Assembly: GCA_037042915.1 (NCBI GenBank)
Contig: CM073194.1
Coordinates: 3,224,001 to 3,288,000 of the forward strand
Direction: 5' to 3'
DNA: 64,000 nucleotides
Origin: Auricularia sp. M13
Taxonomy: Eukaryota > Basidiomycota > Agaricomycetes > Auriculariales > Auriculariaceae
Made by a program: the position numbers and the translations under genes. The notes under the pieces are model-generated. The model ran no database searches. It worked only from the letters and a program-made list of their open reading frames with translations, and was not told the DNA's origin. Numbering within the stretch: position 1 is the stretch's first letter; each line of letters starts with the position of its first letter. Shown here in pieces: positions 11,112 through 21,936 of the stretch.

Positions 11112-14100
11112 TCTAATACTACTCGAATTTCGGTGAGTGCATGGTGTGAAGGTCCGTTCCTAGCTGAGATAATTAGGTTGTAGCGATATTTGTATAATCT
11201 GTATCGATAACATGACCGATGCGGTTGTGGCTTCGAAGCCATTCAACTGGCGTCACTACCTACTTCACCAGTCGTATCATTGTTCCTCTCGCCCAGTTCA
11301 GCTGACCGCTGCCACTGCCAGTGTCCCAGCCAATTCTGGACGTACCTGCATCATCATGGCTGCTTGAATCGACATCACATGGCGCCTTTCCCACGTCAAC
11401 CAATTGCTGCTGCAAGGGCCCGGAACTCGGCAGCTTTCCCCCTTCGACTCCGAGTCGTACACTATCGTTTTTGGCCCTGGAACCGTCCCATGCGCAGAAG
11501 GCTCGCTCCCTCCTAGCTTCTATCTCCCCCCCTCCCGAGCAGGGTCTCCCGTGCACTGACACATCCGCTTTAGGCTTTCTGACAACGCGCGCGCACCCAC
11601 TTGTGCCTCTGAATCCCGAACACGTCCGGCCCCGGGCCCGGCGCATCTGCAAATCCGGCGCGACGTTACTTGACAGCCTAACTGCTTCGATCTCTGCCAG
11701 TGCCACTGCAATTCTGCCAGTGCTCGCACGCACGTCACGGCCGGCGAGCTGGAATGTATTCCTTTGCACCCTCTCAAGACGCGCGCACCCTTCTCAGGAT
11801 CATGCTACGTTGCAAGGTTTCCGAGTCGGCAGTCTTACAGTTACACTGCTCGCCTACATTTCTTCATTCATCACTCTCGGGCGTTCATTTCTCATCGCAC
11901 CGCGCGCTTCATTTGCTGACCGTTGCTGTCGTCTGAGCTCAGGCTCGGCCGGCCTTCAAACAACAACGCAACAAGAACAACGCAGCTGCCACAGGCCATG
12001 GCAGGAAACCCTGTGTGTGCGTGGGAACTGCGCCCGATTGCAGGTTCACGCCGGCCCTGTCGCGGCCACTCTTCGTGCAGCGTGCTGGATCTGGGAGCCC
12101 CGGTGCCGCGCGCACATTGTGTGAGATGACGGGGGAGGCTGGTGAACCTCGACCACAGCGACCACAGCTCCTTAGGTAACTATGTGGGAACTCGTAGGCG
12201 GGCCAACGCCGCGGCTTGAGGTCATCCGCCCGCCCGCGTCCGTGGGTCACGCATTTATAGGCGCTTTTCCGGGCCCCTTTGTTTCTTATCTGTGTGGGGT
12301 CTCAGGCCTCAGGTTCCAGCGCCATTCACGTTGACGCTTGCGAGAGGCCACCTGCTCCATGATTCCTCGAAAGGGGCGAAAGGTGGCGAGGCAGGGCTGT
12401 TTGTTCAATGCTGCGCGCGCTCGCTTCACACGTTCGATCTGATACTGAGCGTGTCTGATGAGATCTTGCGCGGAGGCAGGCACGGCTGCGAATGGTACAT
12501 TACCAGATAGACATAGACCTTGCGCGATGAACGATGGACGTGCAATGCGGGGCTTCTTTGCATGCTCCTGGTGCTAGAAGCGCAGCGGCTGCGCACCCGG
12601 GCGTGGATGGCTACTGTAACAGTGTGCATCTTTACATACTTACTCATATCGCGGTGCACGTACACGCTGATGCTGCTTGGGCCGGCCAACAACCGCAGGA
12701 GCGCCTCGCCCGTCGTTAATTGAATGACCGTGAGTGGCACTCTTTCCAACAAGCGGCCTAACTCGAAATCCTTCCTGAACCACAACCTCATGGCAGCACG
12801 GCATCACAACTTCCAGGGGGAGGAGAGAGACGGCGGCCTCTCCCACGCATACACGTAAGTCTATTTGCACGCCGGGTGGCGCACCGCAATGGACGACGAC
12901 TCGCTGGTAGAGATACCCGGCCACGAGACGCGGTGCCACCGGATGAGGAGCTGGACGCTGAACGCTGGGCTGTCGCGGCACAGCAGCCTGGCTCAGGCTG
13001 CGTGCTTCTCAGGGTTGCCGGCGGGATCTACGACTTGCATCGTGATTCGTGAATCGTGACGGCTGTCCTCTCAGGCTGCTGCTGTGTTCCCTCGTGGTCG
13101 GTGATTGCAGGTTCCGAAGTCGCGCTCGTGGCGCACGCCGCAGCATGCGTGCAAGATGAAGGTAGCACATCTCAAAGCTATGAAGGTGCATCTATCCCTA
13201 CTCGACGTGGACCCTGCGAAACCGTCTCCGGTCTGAGGCGTCTCGGCGTTCCTGGGCGCTTACCGACCCCGAATGGACCCATCGCCCAGCGCTGAAGACG
13301 AATGTGTTGATCTTAGCGATGCGGCTGCATTGTGGCTCTGTCTCTCCTTCGATTCAGGTAGATGAAGAGGGCCATTCTATTCAGTTTCCCCCGGATGTCA
13401 TCCCGGTCCCCGGATGCGCCCGCGCTGCGCTGACGTCCAGACCAATTCAAACAACTTCCCTAGACAGCTGCTCCTTTACTGAACACCGACCTCAAGTCGG
13501 GGAAACGTATCGTATCGTTGTCTTACTGGATACGCAGAGCAGAGCGGTTTCTGTAAATTTTGATCCGAGGAACTGAATTTGGTTTCGAGTAGCACTCCAT
13601 CTTGAGGTCCTCCTTCCACACTGTCATGACATTAACCCCTGGAAAAAGCGCGCGCATGATATCTCTGGGACGTAGTAGCTAATTTTACTCACATTGCCTT
13701 TCCCACGCCCGGACGCAGGCGCTCCGCCTTACTAGTACTTGCATCGACACAACGTCGAACCTCGACAACCGAGGGCCACGGCGCCTTAAGCCGCCGCATA
13801 ATGTAATCCCAGGCTTTGTTTGCATACCATTGACTCACGCAGGGTGGCACTCCCTCCGCATCGTTCCGTCAAGTTCTTCGGGCGGCGGACAACGATGATG
13901 CCCGATGTAAGGCCGAGTTTCATTGCGACAAGGCTTGAAGAAGGACCGGATCGAGGGCACAACAAAAACTCAAAAGGTGGCGGGCGGCGCTGGCGTCTGC
14001 TTGCGATGGGCGGCGTCGTCCGAAATGAAGACATGTTGCCGCGTCGCGAACCTGAGTGTGGTATTACAGCAACGGCGGTTGAGCCAATCAGTAGTACGAG

Positions 14101-14242
14101 AAGTCCACTTCAACAAACCTTCCTTCGTCGCATCGACATGTCACAACGGTAAACGGTGACACTAAAGATGAAGCCTGCGCGCGGACATCTGTCCGGATCC
14201 ATGGATAATGTACTATAATGTACTGTGCGCGACAGCGCGCTA
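11112..14242. other. gene-free stretch, 3.1 kb
   Basis: No supportable gene was found. Three reverse-orientation CACTGGCAG motifs lie at 11,315-11,323, 11,694-11,702 and 11,714-11,722. A minus-strand frame near 12,640-12,790 has slightly protein-like composition, but no start, splice pattern or family could be assigned. Confidence 0.45.
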
Positions 14243-14836
14243 TTACACTGGTGGTAGTACTGTAACTGCAGGACCTCCGACCAGCAAGCCACTTGCATCT
14301 TCCGGCTCCGCAAAGAGCGCAAGGCGGTCCTTTTCCCGTTTCGGAAATTCGTCGACGTCGACTGAGACCGCGCCGCGCAGCTCCATTTCGAGCTCCTTGA
14401 GCTGCTGCAAGAAGCCGGGGTTGGGCGATATCTGCGGGCGCGCGGTGATGATCTGGCGCAGCGCGGCCTTGAGGGACATGTCGCGCCGCTTCATGAGGTA
14501 GGCGGCGACAACCATGGGCGAGCGCGAGATGCCCGCGGAGCAGTGCACGAGAATCTTTCCTGTCCCGCTGCGCGAGGCAAGCGCGTCGTCGATGATGGCG
14601 CATGCGGAGTCGCAGACTTTGGAGATGGTCGAGGACGGCGAGTCGCTGATGGAGATGCGGTGGTACGTGACGCCGTCGACGGGTCCGGACGGGCTGGCGC
14701 CGATGCTCAGGACGTGAGTCACCGCGTTTGCGTCGAGGAACGCTTTGGAAGACGCTGCAGATGCTGGGCCAAGGTATATGCACGGCGCGACGAGCGACAC
14801 AGCAGATGATGAGCCGGATTTGGCTGGCTTCTTCAT
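14243..14836 (-). CDS. dual-specificity protein phosphatase
   Basis: A single-exon gene of 197 residues. The core DSP domain spans about residues 14-160: IYLGPASAASS (the usual LYLG/IYLG start), THVLSIGASP, general-acid loop SDSPSS (Asp65) and the P-loop HCSAGISRSP with catalytic Cys99 and Arg104, followed by AAYLMKRRDMSLKAAL. This is the small atypical DSP layout (DUSP-like, no docking domain), predicted to dephosphorylate Ser/Thr/Tyr residues. The start at 14836 is the first ATG; codons upstream are in frame but lack an ATG. It lies head-to-head with the next gene, 92 bp between start codons, so a shared promoter is likely. The C-terminal tail beyond about residue 165 has no recognisable domain. 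Confidence 0.88.
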   Translation of the reverse strand: MKKPAKSGSSSAVSLVAPCIYLGPASAASSKAFLDANAVTHVLSIGASPSGPVDGVTYHRISISDSPSSTISKVCDSACAIIDDALASRSGTGKILVHCSAGISRSPMVVAAYLMKRRDMSLKAALRQIITARPQISPNPGFLQQLKELEMELRGAVSVDVDEFPKREKDRLALFAEPEDASGLLVGGPAVTVLPPV

Positions 14837-14928
14837 CGTGGTCGCGGTCACCGCACAAGCTCGCAGGTTCGGCTCCGACTCCGCGGCATTCTTCCTCGGA
14901 GGTTCACCTCGTCGTCGGTACCCCGAAC

Positions 14929-15409
14929 ATGGAGATGCCTCTTTTCAAGCACGACGACTTCAATGTTATCCGTCAAGATCCCCGCGCCGGCGGATTCGAG
15001 CACGTCAAGCTCAAGGATGCCCGCTTAGTCGTGAGTGGTTTGTCCTCACAACTTACTCCGTAACGTTGCTCATAACTTGTGCGCACCGCAGGCTCTAAAC
15101 CCCGTAAGTTCACTTCAGATACGATGGTAACTGTAATGAGTCGCTAAGTACCGCCTCAGGGACATGTTTACTTTCGTAAAGCCGTGACGATGGAAGCTTT
15201 CGACGATGCGTGCGTCGTTCGGACACTGTAACTCGTTGATCTTTGGTTCTTACCCGCTGAAAAGTATGTTGCTAAAGAGGAGCGTGATGTCGACTGGGTC
15301 CAATGGAGCCACGTTTTACCCCATGTACGACCATGACGGGTTAAAGTGGATGGTTCTCTCCCTCCCGAAGAAGGATGTACACATGATGGAATCTGTGCTG
15401 AGAGCCTAA
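14929..15409 (+). CDS. small protein of unknown function (102 aa)
   Basis: Four exons (14929-15030, 15092-15103, 15160-15209, 15265-15409) join in frame to 102 residues with good GT-AG introns of 50-61 nt. I do not recognise the family. The product is soluble, without signal peptide or TM segment, and alternates charged and aromatic residues (MEMPLFKHDDFNVIRQDP..., DHDGLKWMVLSLP). The second exon is just 12 nt (ALNP). Read without the third intron, the frame hits a stop, so the splice model is what makes the gene coherent. It diverges from the DSP gene. The coding call rests on splice-phase agreement only. Confidence 0.55.
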
Positions 15410-15999
15410 CTTTGCGCAATGTCTGTATCTGTGATTCTTCTTCATCTACCCTGTAGCTCTCCTACTAGCCCGATATACAGTACAACTTCGTAGAAGTTGG
15501 CAGATTTTGGCGGCGGCGGGAACACAGCCAAAAGAGCCAGAAACTCATGGTGGCGCGCTACATAGTCAGGTTGTCAGTCCCTCGATTCTTATGACGCCCC
15601 AAGTCGAACGGGCCGCCTTTCATAAGTCATATCATTCATTCATCCAACGCGAACTCAACTTGCGACACTGCCGCCGCCGATACAGGACTTTGGTATGTAT
15701 GGGCGGCTAGCAATATTAATACGCCGCCGGGCGCGCCAGTCGAGTTGTGGGATCTAGGGCGCAATTTCGAGCGAAGCAGCAGACGGCGGGCGGGCGACGA
15801 CGACGGTTGCCAGAAGCGCTCAGGTGAGTTGAGCGGTGGATCCCAGAACGACAGAATTCGAAGAGCAGAGAAAATATTCCATTCATTACGAGTAGAGAGA
15901 TCGACAGGATTAGAATGGCAGGCGTGCGGTTCCGCGAACGGGGTTGAACGGATTGCGCCTGACAATGCGAGTCTGTAATATGGTATCCCGGTCAGAACT
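15410..15999. other. intergenic between convergent genes
   Basis: 3' flanks of the 102-aa gene and of mL59. Nothing else is seen apart from a purine-rich stretch near 15,775-15,830. Confidence 0.5.
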
Positions 16000-16779
16000 T
16001 TACGTTTCTGAAGCAGGAAAATTCAATCCACGCACGGCATGCCATCTCCTGATACGGCGGGCCTGGCTCTTGAGGCGCAGCTTGATGAACTTGTGGCGCA
16101 GGACGACGACCTTCTCCCAGCGGTGGCCCTTGAACATGAACTTCTTGCGCGCGTACAGGCGCGCGCCGACGTCGTGGCCCTTCGGCCGCCTCTCCCAGAC
16201 GCGGCCCAGCCAGCGCACGGGGCGCTCGTGCGGCTCGGTCCTGGGCACAGGTTGCGGGCACGACAGTTTGACTGCTGCTGTGGCCTTTTTCTTGCCAATG
16301 CCGCCCTTCTTCTGGTTGGCCTGTGCAATCTTCTTGCCCTTATTCTGGCTGGCTTTTACAACTATAACAATGCAATCATTTAAAATTCGTCGTATTAACA
16401 CAAAAGTAAGTGACATACCGGGCTTAGCTTGCGGCTGCTGCTCCGGCTGGGGAGCCTGAGCCAAGCGCGCCTGCTCCTGCTTTCGTCTGAACTCTGCAAT
16501 CTCAGAGCGGTGCAGCTTAGGGCCGGGCGGGAGCAGGTCGAGAGTGCCCGTCGCGCGCGCGGCCTTGACGAGCTGGGCCTGGCGGCGGCGCGAGTAGCGC
16601 GGCTCGAGCCAGCGGCCGGTCGCGGGGTCGCGCTGGAAGAGGAACGGATTCGGCACGCGTGGGTGCGCCTTCGACGGCACCGCGTCCGCCGCAGCCAGCA
16701 GCTCGCGCACGGGCGCACGGCCCAGCTCGCGCTGCCGGAAGCGCTTCACCAGGTTCAGCGCGGCGCTGCTCGCCGACAT
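16000..16779 (-). CDS. mitochondrial large-subunit ribosomal protein mL59
   Basis: Matches the fungal mL59 (yeast MRPL25) family, a protein of the mitochondrial 54S subunit. Family-like features are a short basic N-terminus (NLVKRFRQRELGRAP), the conserved RVPNPFLFQRDPATGRW segment, YSRRRQAQLVKAARATG, LDLLPPGPK and a basic C-terminus with FKGHRWEKVV. Exons 16779-16419 and 16352-16000 give 237 residues. The 66-nt intron (GTATGT...AAAAG) is a multiple of three without an in-frame stop, so an unspliced transcript would still encode a protein with 22 extra hydrophobic residues. I chose the start at 16779, directly before the conserved N-terminus; an ATG at 16830 would add 17 residues. Confidence 0.82.
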   Translation of the reverse strand: MSASSAALNLVKRFRQRELGRAPVRELLAAADAVPSKAHPRVPNPFLFQRDPATGRWLEPRYSRRRQAQLVKAARATGTLDLLPPGPKLHRSEIAEFRRKQEQARLAQAPQPEQQPQAKPGMSLTFVLIRRILNDCIVIVVKASQNKGKKIAQANQKKGGIGKKKATAAVKLSCPQPVPRTEPHERPVRWLGRVWERRPKGHDVGARLYARKKFMFKGHRWEKVVVLRHKFIKLRLKSQARRIRRWHAVRGLNFPASET

Positions 16780-16944
16780 GAGGATGAGAACGGATGTATA
16801 TTTCGCCAACTCCGACGGCGACAACAACAAACGACAAAAATTAAAGGAATTGTTGAGAATTCATTGAGAACAGTACGTGTGGAAACATGCGGTGTGGTAG
16901 GGATACAATGTATACGCGAGCATAGAGGGAGGTGAGAAAGGGAG

Positions 16945-17760
16945 CTACTGGCGAGTCATCCACGACACGGCGCTGATTTGCTCTGGGCGCAGCCAAGGGT
17001 TGGACGACGAGGAGGCCGACGACGCAGCGCTCGAGCACGGCGCAAGTCTGCGCATGGCGCCGCTCTCCTCAAAGGCGCGCCGCAGCACGCCACAGTGGTA
17101 ACCCAGATCGATCTGTCAGGACCGCACAAATGACTCAGTCATGGCGCAAGATGAGAGAACTGTGATGCTCAGGCACGCACCTCCAACTCTTTTTCGAGCA
17201 CTCGCAGCTCCTTGCGCATATTTTTCAGCTGGAGCTCGTACCACGCCCGGTGGACGTTGCGGCCGAAGGGACCGAGCGACTCGATTTCGGTGAGGAGCGC
17301 GTCGAGGTCCGAGATGATTCTACGAGCGCGAAGTCAGCAGCGTTGTGGCATTTCCGAGCACAGGGGAAAAGGGGAAAGGGGTGAGACGCTCACTTGGCGA
17401 GACGTTCGAGTCCGGCCTGGGCGGCGTCCGTCCTGAAGCCGTAGCGCGCCGCGGAGCCCCAGATTGCATTGGCGATGGTGCGCGCAGCGTGGGCGGCGGC
17501 CTGCGATGGTTCCTTGTAGTGTTTCGCGAGCTGGAAGTTGGATATGAGATCAATAGGGTAGACAATGGAGACATGGAGAGCAGACGCACAAGAGCCCGCG
17601 AGTTCAGCGCGCACGCGCGCGCGCGAGTCTCGTTGGCGAGCGTGTAGCCGAGGCCCGCGCTGGGCGACGTCTCGGCGTATTCAGGCGCTGGCTCGTACGC
17701 CGGCAGGTCCTCCGAGGGCGCAGGCACGGCGGGCGCGGAGTCGTACACGACGAATGACAT
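16945..17760 (-). CDS. uncharacterised 204-residue protein
   Basis: Exons 17760-17590, 17530-17394, 17319-17181 and 17112-16945 join in frame to 204 residues with introns of 59-74 nt. No named domain is recognised. The N-terminus is acidic and proline-rich (PAYEPAPEYAE). The middle is helical and well ordered (SQAAAHAARTIANAIW, RYGFRTDAAQAGLERLA), followed by a predicted coiled-coil region with NVHRAWYELQLKNMRKEL and LGYHCGVLRRAFEESGAMR. It has no signal peptide or TM. The regular helices and phase-consistent splicing argue for a real gene. It is tandem and co-oriented with mL59, about 165 bp upstream of it, with its own TATA box at 17,811-17,817. Confidence 0.7.
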
Positions 17761-20700
17761 GGAAGAACGAAGACAAGATCGCCAACGCTGCGGATCAATC
17801 CTGCTCATCCCCTTATAAACCAAAACCATATCAGGACAGGGGATCTCCAGGCACACCCGGGGCAGCCGCAGCGAGTGCCTTTTCTCTCATTAAAAGCTTC
17901 GTATTATTCACAGCAGAACTCGCAGTGTGTTGGATAAAGTTTACGTATAAGGATTTGAGTACAATCAATATAACTCTCTCCGATCTCGCGGCGCTCCTCG
18001 GAGACGGAATGGTATCGGTGCGGTGGCTGAGATCCTTCGGCAAGCTCCAATTACCGGAGGCTAGAGGGACTCTAGATGTACTCACTGAGATGCTGGAATC
18101 AACACAGTATAAGTAAAATATTTGTTGACGGAATTGCCGAGGTCACGTGACTATACACTTGATGCAGTGGATGGCTCGCGGTACCGAATTCGCTGACTCC
18201 GGGCACAGTTTCTTGGACAGAGGTTCATCCGCTAACTATTCCACCTCACCCCTTAGATAGTGCTTCCTTCCGAAAGCCTCAGCAGCTCGGTTTCACTGGC
18301 ATACAAAAGACCAATCAACGGAATTGTCAATGCATCTCTAGTATTACTAGTACCTTGACGCAGGGAAAATCTTTCCTCCATGGCTGATCTGGAAGTATTT
18401 GGGCAATACGCGCTAGGTATTACAGTAGCTACCCCCGCCTCATGATACTAACGGTTTCCCCACTCAGCTTCATTGCCACATTTCTGAATGGCGCACAGGA
18501 ACAAATGCCCACGTCATCAAGTATCTCCTCTTCTTCAAATGCGCCAGCCGATGGCACGTCGTGCCTGTAGCCGTTCACATCGGGAGCCGGGAACCGTACA
18601 TCCTCATGGCCGGAAACCACCCGAATATTCACGTTGTAATGGAGTTCCGTAGCTGAGAGAATTAATGTACGCGCCCCTCTGCTGCATGCTTCTCCTGCGT
18701 ACGGTGCCTGCAGTCCGATACGGTCCCTGCTTTGGCTCCGTGATCAGTTTCCCACAATCGCTCCTCAGTGCACACAAATAACTAGTACATATGGGAGACC
18801 CTGTCAAGGCGTGGGAAAGCCGGAGTCCCTTGTAGGCAAGAGGTTGTTGGACCGGTCGTTCCAACGCCGAACGAGGTGACGTTGGCGCGGAAACTCCTGA
18901 GCTCAGGCAGCTCCACGAGCTCAACGACTCCTCTGAGTGACAAGGACACACATTCATCGGCAGCTCTTCTTTTATGCCAATATGTTAACGGGTGCACCGA
19001 GTACTGAACTTGCAGATGTCCCATATCGGGACATCCGGCTTCCGTCATTCAATTCCATTGCCACAAACAGAACATTGCGCACCAGATGTGTGAATCGGCC
19101 CAGGGATCTTTGGCGTCTCTCATGGACAATGCTTATCTGGGGTAAGTCACGGCGCTCAGGTCCCGTTCAGCGGCAGGAATACGGCGAGAACACGATTACT
19201 GACCATGGGTATATGCGCTACTGACAGCGAGGAACCTGAAGGCTCAGGTTGCACCGGTACCTGGAACGGCGCGGTAAATGGGTGGCTGAGTGGCCATGCA
19301 GGCCGTGCCAGCGGCGGAACTCCCAGACGGAACGGGATTGGAAGACACGCGTTGCCGGAGTTTAGAATCGCGCTGCTCTTTGTTCCCGTTCCTATCGCAC
19401 GTGCTGCCTTCCTGACCCAAATCGGATTGTACCCCTCTACGCATACAACGTGTGCTCACTTGACACTGGCAGGGCCCAATGACGCGCTGTGCACCGTACA
19501 ACTCGACGCGGTGTGCGCATGGCAGCCTTCGCGCGGACCGCCTACGTACAACGGGCACCGTGCTGGGCGCGCCGGGCGCGCGGCGTCCGCCACCTCTTCA
19601 TGCCTAGGTCGACGTGCTCCTGGCTCGGCTTGTGTGCAGCATGGACGTCTGCAACGATCTATGGCACTGGCAGTACGCGCGGCAGACTCGGAGAGTGTCA
19701 CTATATGCTCATACATTAACCATCTCTGACTCGACGGAACCGGATGCCTTTAACCTGGATGTTCATGGGCTCTGAGTCTGCGTATCAGTCGATCGCTCCG
19801 GTGACTTCCGCTTTTCCTGCACATGCTGCTCTGACTGCTACTTCCGTCTGGGCTTGCTGGTGACCTCAGACCCGCTTGACTATGCGCCCGCATATCGCCA
19901 GCCTGTTATTATCGGGGGACTGGCAGTAACTTGTCGGCTTGCGTCCGAGTCCAAAACGGCCCGGGGCCACCTGAACGTCACAGCCAAGATCACCAACGCT
20001 TCTATCCCGCCAGTCTGGCATTTCTGCCTACCTGAATTCAAGCGCTTTCATCCGGAGGTCGAGGACATTGCATCGGGGCTCTGCTGCGCGCGCATGCTAT
20101 CATACCACGCGCGTCTGACGATCTTCTAACACTGCGCCTGGACGATGTACAACTGTCAGAGTCTGCATCGCTTTGGTCCCCTGCTGTGGCTTGACTCCTC
20201 CTCAGGCCAGTGCTGCTGTTGCTGATGTACACCATGACGCTCGGTTCCGCCGTTCGCCCAAGTTCCGTGCCTCTCCCCCTGCCGCGCGATCGTCGCATTC
20301 GAAACATTGCATTGTCAAGGCGGGCTTTCCGGCGTTGCGCGCACTTAGACTGCGCGGGCTCCCAGACTCCGAGTCTTCCTGACACTTCCCCTTCCTGTTG
20401 GTCTTATCTCTGGCTACAAGCCGGAGGCACTCACTCGGCGCTCGCACCTAGGAAATCTGATTACTTGCGGCACTTCTCACAGCTACGCTCACAGAAGCCA
20501 TCCCGCAACGCGTCTCGTTGAGTTTGGCTCTGGTAGATCTTATGGACGATTCGCACAATTGGGGTTGACTGATGAGGGCCTCCGAGGGTACCTTCTTGTC
20601 CGGTGCCGCCATATCACAGCCAGGGAGATCACCTCATTCTGCTGCTCTTGACCTGCTGCAAGGCCGCCTACTGTGTTCTGATGACTTTCCAGTGTCGGAG

Positions 20701-21936
20701 CGCGGCATCGTGCGCCTGAACTTGAAGCCTTTTGAAACCTCCGGGAGATTGCCTTCCCTGTTGTCCTACACGTCTCAAGACGGCCTCGGAAGTCTGCACG
20801 GTATCAGGTGACCTGTACTACAAAAGACGTCTGGGTGCTCAGAGCGATTGCGCAGGACTGCTCCCTGCCACGAAAGCCAAGCTGCCAGTGCGCTCGCCGT
20901 GCGCCTGAAGTCTGATGTAGTTCGTTTCAATTTCATTTCTCAATTTCCTTCAGGTTTCGCGCTGAAGTGATCCGAAGCATTTACCCAGCCCGCCGTTTCC
21001 CAGACCAATCTCACGACTGAGCATGATACAAGTCAACCAGATAAAGCATCACAAAAGACATGACCGCTACTGACGCGTGAGTGAAGTGCCTCTTGCAAAA
21101 ATAGGCATACCTATCGTTGCGTGGTCAAACAAGGAGATAAGTCTCATTCCCTTTATTTTTGGCAGTGCCACGTCGTTCGCACGATGGGCAAGCCGCAACA
21201 GAGAATAGTCTTTCAGGTCGCGAGCGCAAGCCCGCAGCACACCGCTCAGTCGCATTCCACATTCAAAACCACGATCGCATATCTAGGTGCCTTCCATTAC
21301 TACTGAGAAGTAGGCTGCCTCGCGAATTTTCGGCTGCATTGTTTTGCAATGGCTGGCGCCAATACGGAGGCGCGGCATGCCATTGGCCACACATTTTTCA
21401 GCTGAGGATTGCCACTGGGCACGGGCTCGGCTCCACCTTGGCTTCACACTCATACCTCGACCGCGACCTCCAGAATTCTCGAGGCCTTTTTTCTGCTGTG
21501 CTTGTCTGTCGGTCTACTGGCACCTTGGGTGCGCATCAAGCAGCTGTCATCGAAGGCTCCGGAATGCTCTGTCCGGCTGTTCTTCTCGCTCAAGGCTACT
21601 GAATCGTCTGGCGTCCTGGGTGCTCCGATTTTGAGCGCGAGCACTGGGCAGGCTGGGCTACTTGGCGTGACTGCGTCACTGCAACCGGTTTTAGACTTGC
21701 GCGGCCCCAGATCGCCAAGAATAGGGCGAACGCGTCCGCATAAAATTAGCCGCAAGTCGCGTTGTTTGCGCGTTTCCCCACAGGACCCTTGTCCCTCGGA
21801 TTTCCATGAGCTGCTTTGACTTTAGAGTCGCGACGACCGGGGGCTTACCAGGGACAGCGACGGATCAATCCCAGCCATCGTCAGGCTCCGGTAGAACGCC
21901 GGTGCATCTCGTTCTTTCTTATACCCTCGCACAGTA
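17761..21936. other. largest gene-free stretch, 4.2 kb
   Basis: Apart from the TATA box of the 204-aa gene and the upstream region of the KRE6/SKN1 gene, I see nothing coding. Frames longer than 100 codons lack family character or splice support. CACTGGCAG motifs occur at 19,464-19,472, 19,665-19,673 and, reversed, at 20,882-20,890. I found no terminal repeats or transposase remnants by eye. Confidence 0.5.
17811..17817 (-). promoter_or_regulatory. TATA box of the 204-aa gene
   Basis: TATAAGG on the minus strand, about 50 bp upstream of the start codon at 17760. The spacing resembles other TATA-ATG distances in this window (46-92 bp). Confidence 0.5.

Noticed and set aside
14929-15409. Reading the small gene as a frameshifted pseudogene
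   Set aside because: First it seemed to need two frame changes, but a normal 55-nt intron (15,210-15,264) joins the frames, so decay is not required.
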